From Pinus tabuliformis (taxonomy: Eukaryota > Streptophyta > Pinopsida > Pinales > Pinaceae), in NCBI GenBank assembly GCA_031772625.1, contig CM062813.1, positions 692,922,420 to 692,986,419 on the forward strand: a DNA stretch of 64,000 bases, written 5' to 3'. The translations under genes and the position numbers were made by a program. Every line of letters starts with the position of its first letter. The stretch's first letter is position 1. Below are positions 20,853 to 30,073 of the stretch, in pieces. The notes under the pieces were generated by a model. That model ran no database searches and was not told the DNA's origin. It saw nothing but the letters and a program-made list of their open reading frames with translations.

Positions 20853-21897
20853 TGTTACACAGTAATTTGTCACCATTGGTCACCGTCCCTATCGCCCCGT
20901 TCCCGTACATTGGAGGACGCATTCCGGGACCTGTGAGCAGTGACATAACCCAAAAACACTTGCATTATGTTCCCCTGAGTATGTACTTCATGTTCCCTGA
21001 AGACACCTTCTACAAATTATCCCTGAAAAGTGCTCCTTTTCCATTGGCGCAGGTCCACAGTGTCCTACTTGCGCCAATCACTGAAATCCTCAAAAGGGGG
21101 TGCGACCATTGGCGCTCTGTCACAGAGAAACACCCGCGCCAACCCAGTTTGGTAATGATTTTTGACAAACGCGCGCCCATATGTTTTTTCCCTTCAGATC
21201 ACGAAGTCTTTTGAGGGTAAAATCCATCGGATAGAGGTCGAGAGTCATCATCTATCCTTGACATCTATCCTTTCAGAGATAATGCCAATCCACAATGGGT
21301 GTCCTGGTTCATTGAATCTTCCTCCCTTCTCCATCTATAAATGTCTGTCCTCATGCATTAGACAAGCTAGTTTTGAGTAATGCTAGTTGTGATTATGCTT
21401 GTCGTGAGTGATAGTGAAGCATAGAGAGGTTATGCTGCCAGAGAGGAGGTATATTGCAAGATACACATAGCTGCTCGCCCAGCCAGAGGAGAGGTTCAAC
21501 GTCAGAACCTTGGTTGTAACTTTTCTCGTCTATTATTCATTAATGAACGACTGCTGTTATGGTTCCAATCTCATTGTCTACTATAATGATGTTTGATTTA
21601 TTTCCTTTCTGACTGAAATATAGTTGTACTTTGGTGGATTTTATGCTTGTATCTGTTTCTTCCTTTGCATGTGCAGGTGTCCGTTCGCGAGGATCGCAAG
21701 GATTGTGACCTGCTGGAGCAAGGGAGCGGGAATCTCAACTCTGCTTCGACATTAGCGTTGGACTCCAGGTTGGTCTTCTTAATTCACCTTTGATGTACAA
21801 CTAGGAACTTGCGTAGCAGCGTGAATTGATTGTGGCTAGTTCTGTTTTAGGCTAGTGGGATCACCTCTGTCCGCAGAGGGGATTTACCTATCCAACA
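20853..21897 (+). repeat. 5-prime LTR of the Tat/Ogre-like element
   Basis: Starts TGTTACACAGTAATTTG and ends CCTATCCAACA. It contains TATAAAT at 21336-21342. A 9-bp inverted repeat ATTGGCGCA/TGCGCCAAT lies near 21040-21080. The segment near 21676-21775 is the part most clearly shared with the LTR at 57201-58344. Confidence 0.9.
21336..21342 (+). promoter_or_regulatory. TATA box of the Tat/Ogre-like LTR
   Basis: CTATAAATG lies about midway in the LTR. The same block recurs at the matching place in the right LTR. Confidence 0.5.
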
Positions 21898-21900
21898 ATT

Positions 21901-21918
21901 TGGCGACTCCACTGGGGA
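21901..21918 (+). promoter_or_regulatory. Primer-binding site, Ogre/Tat type
   Basis: TGGCGACTCCACTGGGGA lies three bases after the LTR end. In published Ogre elements a site of this kind pairs with tRNA-Arg. I have not verified the tRNA here. Confidence 0.65.
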
Positions 21919-23557
21919 GAAGCTATTTGGAGTTTGTCTTGCATGTTAATTTTCTCTTGCTTGCTTGAGTGAATGAGCTTTCTGGGTCAGTTTTGAGATT
22001 GTTATTTACTGTTTGATCCATCTGAACACTGTCGGCCCGACCTGGGGTCGTGTTATTTATTTTTTAAGCCGGCAAGCTTTGTTGGCGCGTTTTTTACTCT
22101 GACAGTCGCGCCAGTTGGCGCATGTTGCCCAACAGCAACCCACGCCAATCTTTTGGTAGCGCAAGTTGCAGGCTGACAGTCGCGCCAGCCCTGTGAATTT
22201 TGCCTGTGTGTTTGTTGGAAGCTCTTTCGACTCGGATTTTTGTCTTTTTATATCTTTTGCAGCTTCTGGGAGTGTGTTGAAACTCTGTTTGACTGGTTGT
22301 GCATTTATCCTTCAGTTGTTTGCTTATTTCTATCGACTTTGTATTCCAGCCCTAGAACATCTAGTGACTTTGCATGTCGAGCCTTCTGTGGGAAGTGCCG
22401 GTTCTTTGATTTTCCAGTCAACCTTTTGGTTGTTTTTCGCACATATCTAGTGGTTGTTAAAGCTTGTTATTCTGTGCTTCGAGCAGTTCACTTCTAGCTT
22501 GTTGGATTTTATTTGACTTCATTTGAACTTAGATCACATGGTTCATTAAAAGTCTTTGTGTTTCTCCTTGCTTGGATAGTTCATCTTGGTGTTTCAGAAT
22601 TGGTTCTATTTCATTGAGTGAACTTGGTTTGTTTATACTTGTGAATATCTCTTAAGATTTGTTTAAATGCATCATGCCATCTTAAAAGAAAGAAAAACAA
22701 AAGATCTTTTGCATCATATTAGTTAGCATTTATTGTTATTTGTTGCTTTTAAAAAGAAAAAGAAAAAATTTTCATTTCTTGTTATTAGCTGCATTAGGAT
22801 CTTTGTTGTTTGCTGAGTGATCATTTCGTTTGTGTAAAGATCTCAACCCTCCTGTAGATAGAATTCATTGAATGAAATGACATAATTTTGGCATGTAGTT
22901 TGCATTTAGGAAGTTTTGAGAGATCACATACGGTAGGACCAAAAAACTGAAACATAATTGAAGATAAACTTTAAAATAAACTGAATGAACATAACAACGC
23001 ATTGGAACCTAACGCAAACATTCTAGAGGTCTAGGTTAGAGACGTGTTCCGGCGTCTTTAAACCTGGTAGCTTACCGTCGAGTGGTTGGGTGATTCCTCC
23101 ACGGTGAAACGATAGGTGCCAGTACGGATTGTGCTCCCACGTACCGTCGCGTATACATTGGGAGACCCCTATAGGATTAAAACCTTTTATCCATAGGAAG
23201 CCGAGTCTGACGCCTTACAAGCCGTAATGCACTGAACACAGCATTCGGGAAGATTGACTGCCGTACGAGAAGTCCTTGGTTTTCATCTGATTGCCAAGGT
23301 GTATAAGCAGTTTTACGGATTGTTTGGTAAACCTCTTGCCTAGTTCTCCAGAGCAGTCACTTTTGATCCTTTTCGGACTCTCTAAAAGAAAAGGTGCCAG
23401 TGAGCTTCTTGTCACTTCGTGCTCATTAAATATTCGAAGGAGACTAGAGTCATCTTTTTGTCCTTTTCTCGACTCTTAAAATATGAAAAGGTCAAGTTCA
23501 GTGTCTTAAAATTTATTTGCCCACGATAATACTACCCGGTTAGCTGTTTATCTTAGC
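21919..23557 (+). other. Long leader of the Tat/Ogre-like element
   Basis: About 1.6 kb of leader lies between primer site and first long frame. It has no convincing coding frame. Around 22083-22190 it carries several GGCGCG/CGCGCC half-sites that could pair. From about 23270 to 23495 it contains the first stem-loops of the series described at 23368-26346. A long leader before gag is typical of Ogre/Tat elements, some of which carry an extra frame there; I see none here. Confidence 0.5.
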
Positions 23558-24265
23558 TTGAGTAGGATTCTTTCTCATTCAATGGCATCCTTCCCTGAGT
23601 CTACCGGCCAAGGTGTTCCTCCGGATGGAAACCCTAGTCCATTTCCTTCTTTTGGAAATGTCGGTGCTCAGTATATGGCAACCTTGTCTTTGCCTGGGTT
23701 AACCATTGGTTTGCCCGTATGGTTGTTTTCAACCCCGGTGGCCCCGAGTGTGATGACTCCTGCTCCACCATCTCCTCCACCCGAGCAACATAATGTTGAT
23801 TCCAAGGTGGACCTCTCCCCTTCTTCGCCTGTTTCTGCATCCTCATCTTCTACTTCGCCTGGCGAAAGTCTGGTTTCAAGTAACCAGGTGGCTAAGAAGA
23901 AGAAGAAGAAGAAAAAGAAGAAGAAGATTCCTAAGCGAGAGGTTAAAAGTACAACTCCAGTCGAACCACCTTCTGCTCCGCCGCGGAAGGTCAAGTTTCC
24001 TTGTAGATTATGCAAGGAAGATCATCTTCTTCGCGACTGTCCTGGCATTCCCAGGGTTTTAGAAGTATGGTCTCACGATCCGGACCGCCCTACATCGTCC
24101 TCTGGAGTTCATGGCGATGTTACCTTATCACCTGGGAATGTTAAGGGAAAAGGGAAGATTCGAATCCCCTGTAAACTTTGTGAAGGCAATCATCCCCTTC
24201 ACCTTTGTCCATTCATGGATAGAGCCTCTATTGTCTTGGGAAGTCTTACAGCTCCCTCACCCTAG
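23558..24265 (+). CDS. Gag C-terminal-type frame with two zinc knuckles
   Basis: The 235-codon frame has a Pro/Ser-rich N-terminal half (PAPPSPPPEQ, SSPVSASSSSTSPGE). A run of 11 lysines interrupted by nothing follows near residues 113-123, encoded by AAG/AAA repeats. Then come two short Cys/His knuckles of C-x2-C-x3-H-x4-C form: CRLCKEDHLLRDC (about 149-161) and CKLCEGNHPLHLC (about 206-218). Knuckles of this kind bind nucleic acid in retroelement Gag proteins. I see no clear capsid-type gag domain upstream. The first in-frame start shown may not be the real one. Confidence 0.65.
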   Translation: MSRILSHSMASFPESTGQGVPPDGNPSPFPSFGNVGAQYMATLSLPGLTIGLPVWLFSTPVAPSVMTPAPPSPPPEQHNVDSKVDLSPSSPVSASSSSTSPGESLVSSNQVAKKKKKKKKKKKIPKREVKSTTPVEPPSAPPRKVKFPCRLCKEDHLLRDCPGIPRVLEVWSHDPDRPTSSSGVHGDVTLSPGNVKGKGKIRIPCKLCEGNHPLHLCPFMDRASIVLGSLTAPSP

Positions 24266-24622
24266 TTTCCCATTGGTTATCAACATCTTTCTGCACCTGC
24301 AGAATGTTCCCCTGCTGACAAAGAAATCAACCAAGATCCCTCTCTTGTCCAGCCTCCTCTTCCTGAACCTGGCTCTGCTAAGCCTGTTCCAGACCAACCA
24401 TTGGTCGGAAAGAGTGTCGACTCGAGTTCACCACTCGACCACTCTGTTTCAGAAGAGCATAATTCCCATGTTCTTCTCGTCTCCTCAGATTCTCCTGAAT
24501 CCGGAAATGACTCTCCTATCCCAGCTGTTCCCGAGAGTCCTGCTTCGGTTCCTTTAGAGCAGGGGGGCAATCATACGATTCCCCCACCAAGTAGTTCAGT
24601 CGTTTCCTTCGACTAGAGTCGT

Positions 24623-25255
24623 TTGACTACCTCCCGCCTTCCATCCCATGTGCCTTTCTGGATCACGGTACACGCCTATAATAAGGCGATACCTGGCACT
24701 GTTTTGGATGAGGGTGCATCTGTCAGTCTTATGCCTGCCACTACTTGGCAAGCTTTGGGTTCCCCACAGCTTGTGCCAGTCGCGCCGAATCTGACGGCTT
24801 TTGACGGAGGAACTAGTCAACCATTAGGGATCCTTCCAAAGTTCCCTATTACTTTGGGAGGCAAAACCGTCTATATAGACGTATCGGTTACCCAAGGTGC
24901 TTTAGATTTCAGTCTTCTCCTTGGCCGTGACTATGTATATGCCATAGGGGCCCTGGTCTCTTCACTCTTCCGTGTGGTTTGCTTTCCACACGATGGAAGG
25001 ATAGTGACTATAGATCAATTATCATTCGTTCGTCCCCGGGTGCCTCCTGCGCAGTTGTCATCCCCTCCTGGTTTTCATCCACCAGTTGCATCTGCCCCAG
25101 CACAGATCAACTACGTGGCCACCTATCCTGTGCCTGTATCCAGTGATGCCGCTGTTGTGCATAGTGTCCTGGGGGCATTGGGTCCTGACTTCCAAGATGT
25201 TGCCCTTCCACCGGGAGTGGCACTCTTGGAAGCCCCGACTTCTTGTTCATTATGA
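24623..25255 (+). CDS. Retropepsin-type aspartic protease frame
   Basis: The 210-codon frame carries FWITVHAYNKAIPGTVLDEG followed by ASVSLMPATTWQALG, where plant Ty3 proteases have VLIDTGASxSLMP. Next are PLGILPKFPITLGGKTVYIDV and LDFSLLLGRDYVYAIGALVSS, matching the flap-to-C-terminal part of the fold (LLGRDWL-type motif). The residue after the catalytic Asp position is not the usual Thr or Ser. It follows the zinc-knuckle frame and would process the Gag precursor if active. The Pro-rich tail leads into non-coding sequence, not into a reverse transcriptase. Confidence 0.7.
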   Translation: MTTSRLPSHVPFWITVHAYNKAIPGTVLDEGASVSLMPATTWQALGSPQLVPVAPNLTAFDGGTSQPLGILPKFPITLGGKTVYIDVSVTQGALDFSLLLGRDYVYAIGALVSSLFRVVCFPHDGRIVTIDQLSFVRPRVPPAQLSSPPGFHPPVASAPAQINYVATYPVPVSSDAAVVHSVLGALGPDFQDVALPPGVALLEAPTSCSL

Positions 25256-27478
25256 TGAGGTTTGGTGGAGCATAGTTCCTTTCCTGTGTCAAGCTCCTTA
25301 AAAAGTGAAACAAGGTTTGGTCGGAGCATATTTCATTGTCCTATGTCAAGCTCCTTAAAAAATGAAACAACTCCCTTTCCAAATCGGGTCTTTTGATTAA
25401 GATCTCGTAAATACAAGTCGAGTCTTTCACAGATCTCGAGAGTGAACCTTCATTCCATCCACCTCGTTGAATGCAATGAAGCTTGGGGGGCATGTACCTC
25501 GATTTGCATTATTATGTTGGGGGCATGCGAACTGATAACAAGCATAGTTTTTCGTTTCAAGCTTGTGTAAACATGAAACCGAATCTAAGCAGAGTTCTCC
25601 ATGGTTCAAGCTTGTGTAAAAATGAACCCATACCTGATTTACATCTCGTGATTGCCTTTTATCTGCTAAATTTTGTTAGATGAACCTTGGTTGTTTCATT
25701 CCATCGACACCATCTCTTTGGCCGATCATATGCTCTCACTTGATTGTTAATCCTTTCCTGAGGAACCGCAGCGATGAGTGGTTTTATTAGCCAGCCTCTC
25801 GACCATCATATGTTTTGAGCAGTTCCGCCATTACCGGAACCAGTTGCTACCCGTTATACCACTCGTTCCTCTAGGACGAGTCTCCTTTAAGCTCTTTTCT
25901 GACTCGTAAAATATGAAAAGATTGCCGAGTATTTTTTCCCTTTTGACTCGTTAAAAAGAATAAAATGGAGGTCCGCTTTCAGCTCTTTTTCTGACCATTT
26001 AAAAAGGAAAAGATGGCCGAGTTACTCCTCTTGACTCGTTAAACGTTAATAAGGGGCGGTCGTTTTAAGTTCTTTTTGTCGACCGTTAAAACATAAAAAG
26101 ATTACCGGGTTTTTGTCGTTTCAAACTCGTTAATGGTTACGAAACGACGTGATTTTGATCGCTTTTTTACTTTTTTAGGTCGAAATCACTATTTATGAAA
26201 AGTACTCCTCGATCGTAATGGTCGGGCGGTTCTTTTGGGCATTGTTTTATACTTTTTCGGGCTCGCGAGACACAACTTTACGAAAAAGGACACCCCTGGA
26301 GTTTCCTTTTCTGCTGTCTTTTCAAACTCTCTAAACATGAAAAGACGTCGAGTTCTTCCTTTGTCAGACTCGTTAAAACCTGATGACATCGGATTTTGTC
26401 GAAATGACACACCACAAGCATATGCTATCCCCATCAAGCTTGTTAAAAATAATCGGGGTACTCGCCAGAAATGGTGGGGAAAAAGAAAATTTTGGAACCA
26501 TAATTATTGTCGTGTCGGCAGTATGTCGCTCTTGAACATGGCACTTGTCTGCTTTCGTGTCTGGGTGGGGATATCTCATCTCATTTTTCACTGGCCTCCA
26601 TGGATTTGGGTAATCCTATTTGACCTCTCATCTGCTCATTGCCTCGTCATCATGACCTCTGATCCATTGATGTCAAATACTGCCAATTCCACTGTCGTGC
26701 CGCCGATATGTTCAAGAGAAGTTGACCTCTGAAAAGAAACAACCTCCATCTGATAGTTCACATGATCTTGATTCACAACATTATCTCTCTGTCTCGCGTC
26801 GATGATGTGGGAAACATTATGGCCCACCTTCGATCAAGGTCACTTCCTGTCGACTTCAGCTCATTATCCAGGAAGCTGATCTAGAGACTCCCTTCCGGTG
26901 CCTTGGAGCCTGCATGCCTCAATGGCAGGTTCTTCGTGTTCGACGTGAGGTTTTCATCATTGGCCTCCGATCAAATGATTTTACGGGTGTTCGATGCCAG
27001 CTCATTAATTCGCATGCCATAGATTGTACCTATAGTACCTTGAGGGCCATTGTCATTATTGGTGGTACCTCTCGCGTCTGTTAACAGTTTCCACTATTGA
27101 CTGGTAATCAGACGATGTTCATGCATGTTCGACTTCAGCTCATATATTCGCATGCTTGAACTTGTACTCTTGTTCGGGTCGAGATGGAGCGCAAGACCCT
27201 GGATTGTGTCTGTTGTAATCCAGGTGTGATTCTTGATACATGACTCATTCACTAGATGGTTGCGACCATGCCTGAGTCTATTCATTGATCCTAACCAGAT
27301 GGTTGCGTCCATACTATGGATCTAGATTATTTATGTACTCTCTTATGGATGGCTGCGACCATACCACGTACATCATGTAATTGAACTATCAGTCGTGTCT
27401 CTCAATGCAGATCCTCGGCAGCAGCTATATGTGTTCTTGTAAAGCATTTCACCCCTCTCTCCCTCTCGGGCCTCATGC
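25256..27478 (+). other. 3-prime non-coding region of the Tat/Ogre-like element
   Basis: About 2.2 kb without a convincing gene. It holds most of the stem-loop series. From about 25860 to 27480 it is clearly related, in inverted orientation, to 58345-59960 of the right-hand Tat/Ogre-like element. Shared blocks include GGTCGGGCGGTTCTTT, ACTTTACGAAAAAGGAC and ATGCTATCCCCATCAAGCTT. Non-coding sequence kept in two diverged elements suggests element-level selection on RNA or DNA structure. Confidence 0.6.
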
Positions 27479-27491
27479 TTTAGGGGGCATC
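27479..27491 (+). promoter_or_regulatory. Polypurine-tract region of the Tat/Ogre-like element
   Basis: TTTAGGGGGCATC lies directly before the right LTR. The counterpart GATGCCCCCTAAA occurs next to the LTR at 58344 in the right-hand element, so the block is conserved in the family. Confidence 0.6.
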
Positions 27492-28526
27492 TGTTACACA
27501 GTAATTTGTCACCATTGGTCACCATCCCTATCGCCCCATGGAGGACGCATTCCGGGACCTGTGAGCAGTGACATAACCCAAAAACACTTGCATTATGTTC
27601 CCCTGAGTATGTACTTCATGTTCCCTGAAGACACCTTCTGCAAATTATCCCTGAAAAGTGCTCCTTTTCCATTGGCACAGGTCCACAGTGTCCTACCTGC
27701 ACCAATCACTGAAATCCTCAAAAGGGGGTGCGACCATTGGCGCTCTGTCATAGAACAACACCCGCGCCAACCCAGTTTGGTAATGATTTTTGACAAACGC
27801 GCGCCCATATGTTTTTTCCCTTCAGATCACGAAGTCTTTTGAGGGTAAAATCCATCGGATAGAGGTCGAGAGTCATCATCTATCCTTTGACATCTATCCT
27901 TTCAGAGATAATGCCAATCCACAATGGGTGTCCTGGTTCATTGAATCTTCCTCCCTTCTCCATCTATAAATGTTTGTCCTCATGCATTAGACAAGCTAGT
28001 TTTGAGTAATGCTAGTTGTGATTATGCTTGTCGTGAGTGATAGTGAAGCATAGAGAGGTTATGCTGCCGGAGAGGAGGTATATTGCAAGACACACATAGC
28101 TGCTCGCCCAGCCAGAGGAGAGTTTCAACGTCAGAACCTTGGTTGTAACTTTTCCAGTCTATTATTCATTAATGAACGACTGTTGTTATGGTTCCAATCT
28201 CATTGTCTACTATAATGATGTTTGATTTATTTCCTTTCTGACTGAAATATAGTTGTACTTTGGTGGATTTTATGCTTGTATCTGTTTCTTCCTTTGCATG
28301 TGCAGGTGTCCGTTCGCGAGGATCGCAAGGATTGTGACCTGCTGGAGCAAGGGAGCGGGAATCTCAACTCTGCTTCAACATTAGCGTTGGACTCCAGGTT
28401 GGTCTTCTTAATTCACCTTTGATGTACAACTAGGAACTTGCGTAGCAGCGTGAATTGATTGTGGCTAGTTCTATTTTAGGCTAGTGGGATCACCTCTATC
28501 CGCAGAGGGGATTTACCTATCCAACA
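27492..28526 (+). repeat. 3-prime LTR of the Tat/Ogre-like element
   Basis: Direct repeat of 20853-21897 with about 20 substitutions and a ~12-bp indel near the start. It is followed by the target duplication ACAAT. Confidence 0.9.
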
Positions 28527-28531
28527 ACAAT

Positions 28532-30060
28532 ATACATGATCCACAATAGTGATATGGCATATGACCACTCATGACATGACATGACATGACATTGTTAACA
28601 TGGAATTCTTGATGATGTGGAAATGTCAAGTCATTTTTGATGCTAAATTCTATATGTCTTTTTGAAGATGCTTTCTCTCCACCTCCTCATGGATTGGTGA
28701 TGTGGAACCTTCAATGATCTCCAGTCCTGGATACTAATCGCAAACTAGTGTCCCTTCGCTTTCACTTGATCGATCAACTTGTAAGTTCAACTACAAGAGA
28801 GTATTTATGCATGCTTCCCTCCTTATCCTTTTCCATCATCTTTCCATGACATGATAGGGTACATGTCCCTGCAATTCACTCATGACGAGATGACATCAAT
28901 CTGAAAACCACCTAGTCTAAGATGATGCTTTTTGATCTACCAACTAAGCCTGAAACAATTGACAGGTTGGGAAGAGGGACTCAGTGATTGCTAGTGCACA
29001 GTTCCAGCAACTAGGGGAAAAGCTTGAGCTTTGAAACTACGCAGTACGCAGCCCAAGCATGCCTAAAGGACAAAATTGCGCAGTTTCTAGAGTTAGTGGG
29101 GACAGGCTGAGGGAATGGACACTAGGTGAGCCAACTGGATGGTTATGGTAGTCAAGGGAGGTTGGGCTACTGTGAATTTCAAAGACTCAGAGGATGAGCT
29201 TCAGGGTTTAGGATGTGAAGTGCAGTTTAAGCCGGGATGGGAACATGACTACGCAATTCTAGAGGTCAAGGTCCGGACTTGGGCACAGAAACTGTGCAGT
29301 GCAGTATTCCTGGGAGACAAGAACTGCACATTGCGTAGTTCCAAGTATTAATTTCATAGCTAGAGGGTTTATATTGTGCAGTGCACAACTCAAAAGGGCC
29401 CGGATGAAGTTAGGTTTCTCGATCGGGAAGTTTTTCCGAAAACGGCTAAGGGTGGGATCGGTGAGATCGGTGATTGACTTTACTGTGATCACACACTTAG
29501 AATACTTTGATGACATGACAACATAGATCATCCGAACACATGAACAAATAGTTTCCCTCTGTGTGACAACTTTATGACAAGTGCAACACTTAAGATAGAC
29601 TTTGGGACGACCGTGACGACACTTGTGTGACAGTGCTCAGAACTTTGTGAATGAGTGTGACAAATGTTTTCATAGTTAGAACAACTCATATACAAAAAGA
29701 CAGACCTTTGAAACCATCCGAATAGGCTTGTAAACATTGTGTGACAACAAAACATGCCAAAATATGACAGTTAACCCAACATGCAAAAGGGAACAAAAAA
29801 CTACAAGAAAACCCATGAAATAAGCTCTAATGTTTGCGGCAACAATGTACAAGACCAAGGAAGACTCTGAAATTCAATGTAATCCAAAATTTTGGAGGGT
29901 GTTGCAGTAGCTACAACACCTTGTAATGACAAAGAATACACAATGTACTCATCATCACCTTGCAGCATTTAATGAAGTAGCCTCCCCACTCTTGACACTG
30001 AGCCTGGAGACGTAACCCACGCTGGGTGAAGTCTATTATCAACTTTGTTTTTCTTTTTAT
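28532..30060. other. Unassigned stretch, no gene recognised
   Basis: A short CATGA tandem repeat lies at about 28569-28592. Between 29030 and 29390 the motifs TGCGCAGT, GTGCAGTGCA and ACTGCACA recur, as in some LTRs, but no repeat ends or primer site are visible. A 7-bp hairpin GGTGTTG/CAACACC lies near 29898. Frames here are short and unconvincing. Confidence 0.45.
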
Positions 30061-30073
30061 GGTTGTCGTTTAT

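Larger units (their letters stand above)
23368..26346 (+). other. Stem-loop series with varied stems and related loops
   Basis: Ten clear stem-loops, given as left arm and right arm: CCTTTTC 23368-23374/23388-23394; CTTCG 23415-23419/23435-23439; CCTTTTC 23462-23468/23485-23491; GTTTCA 25554-25559/25574-25579; GGTTCA 25603-25608/25623-25628; TCTTTTC 25893-25899/25915-25921; TCTTTTTC 25984-25991/26006-26013 (one G-U); TCTTTTT 26071-26077/26095-26101; GTCGTTTC 26115-26122/26141-26148; GTCTTTTC 26316-26323/26339-26346. Loops are 13-18 bases and share a CTC(G/T)TTAAA-like core. Stems differ in sequence yet stay complementary. Weaker units lie between. The series brackets the gag-protease frames and has no known counterpart that I can name. 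Confidence 0.6.
20853..28526 (+). mobile_element. Tat/Ogre-like LTR element, gag-protease only
   Basis: LTRs of 1045 and 1035 bp (20853-21897 and 27492-28526) are flanked by a perfect 5-bp duplication ACAAT (20848-20852 and 28527-28531). The primer site TGGCGACTCCACTGGGGA at 21901-21918 resembles that of Ogre/Tat-type Ty3 elements. Inside are a zinc-knuckle frame and a retropepsin frame. No reverse transcriptase, RNase H or integrase is recognised, so it is probably non-autonomous. LTR differences are about 20 in 1030 bp by eye, so it is relatively young. Its LTR and 3-prime non-coding part are related to the element at 57201-64000. Confidence 0.85.

Noticed and set aside
22166-22497. Two overlapping hydrophobic plus-strand frames in the leader of the Tat/Ogre-like element
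   Set aside because: Short, overlapping in two frames, no start context, and no counterpart recognised in the related element. Coding is not supported.
23668-24015. Minus-strand frame with a phenylalanine run
   Set aside because: It is the complement of the AAG-repeat lysine run in the plus-strand zinc-knuckle frame.
23368-26346. CRISPR-like array
   Set aside because: The units are irregularly spaced, lie within a plant LTR retrotransposon, and lack identical repeats. The regularity is of pairing, not of repeat sequence.
29895-29920. Hairpin GGTGTTG...CAACACC as a terminator or small RNA
   Set aside because: A single 7-bp stem with no other support is expected by chance in a 64-kb window.
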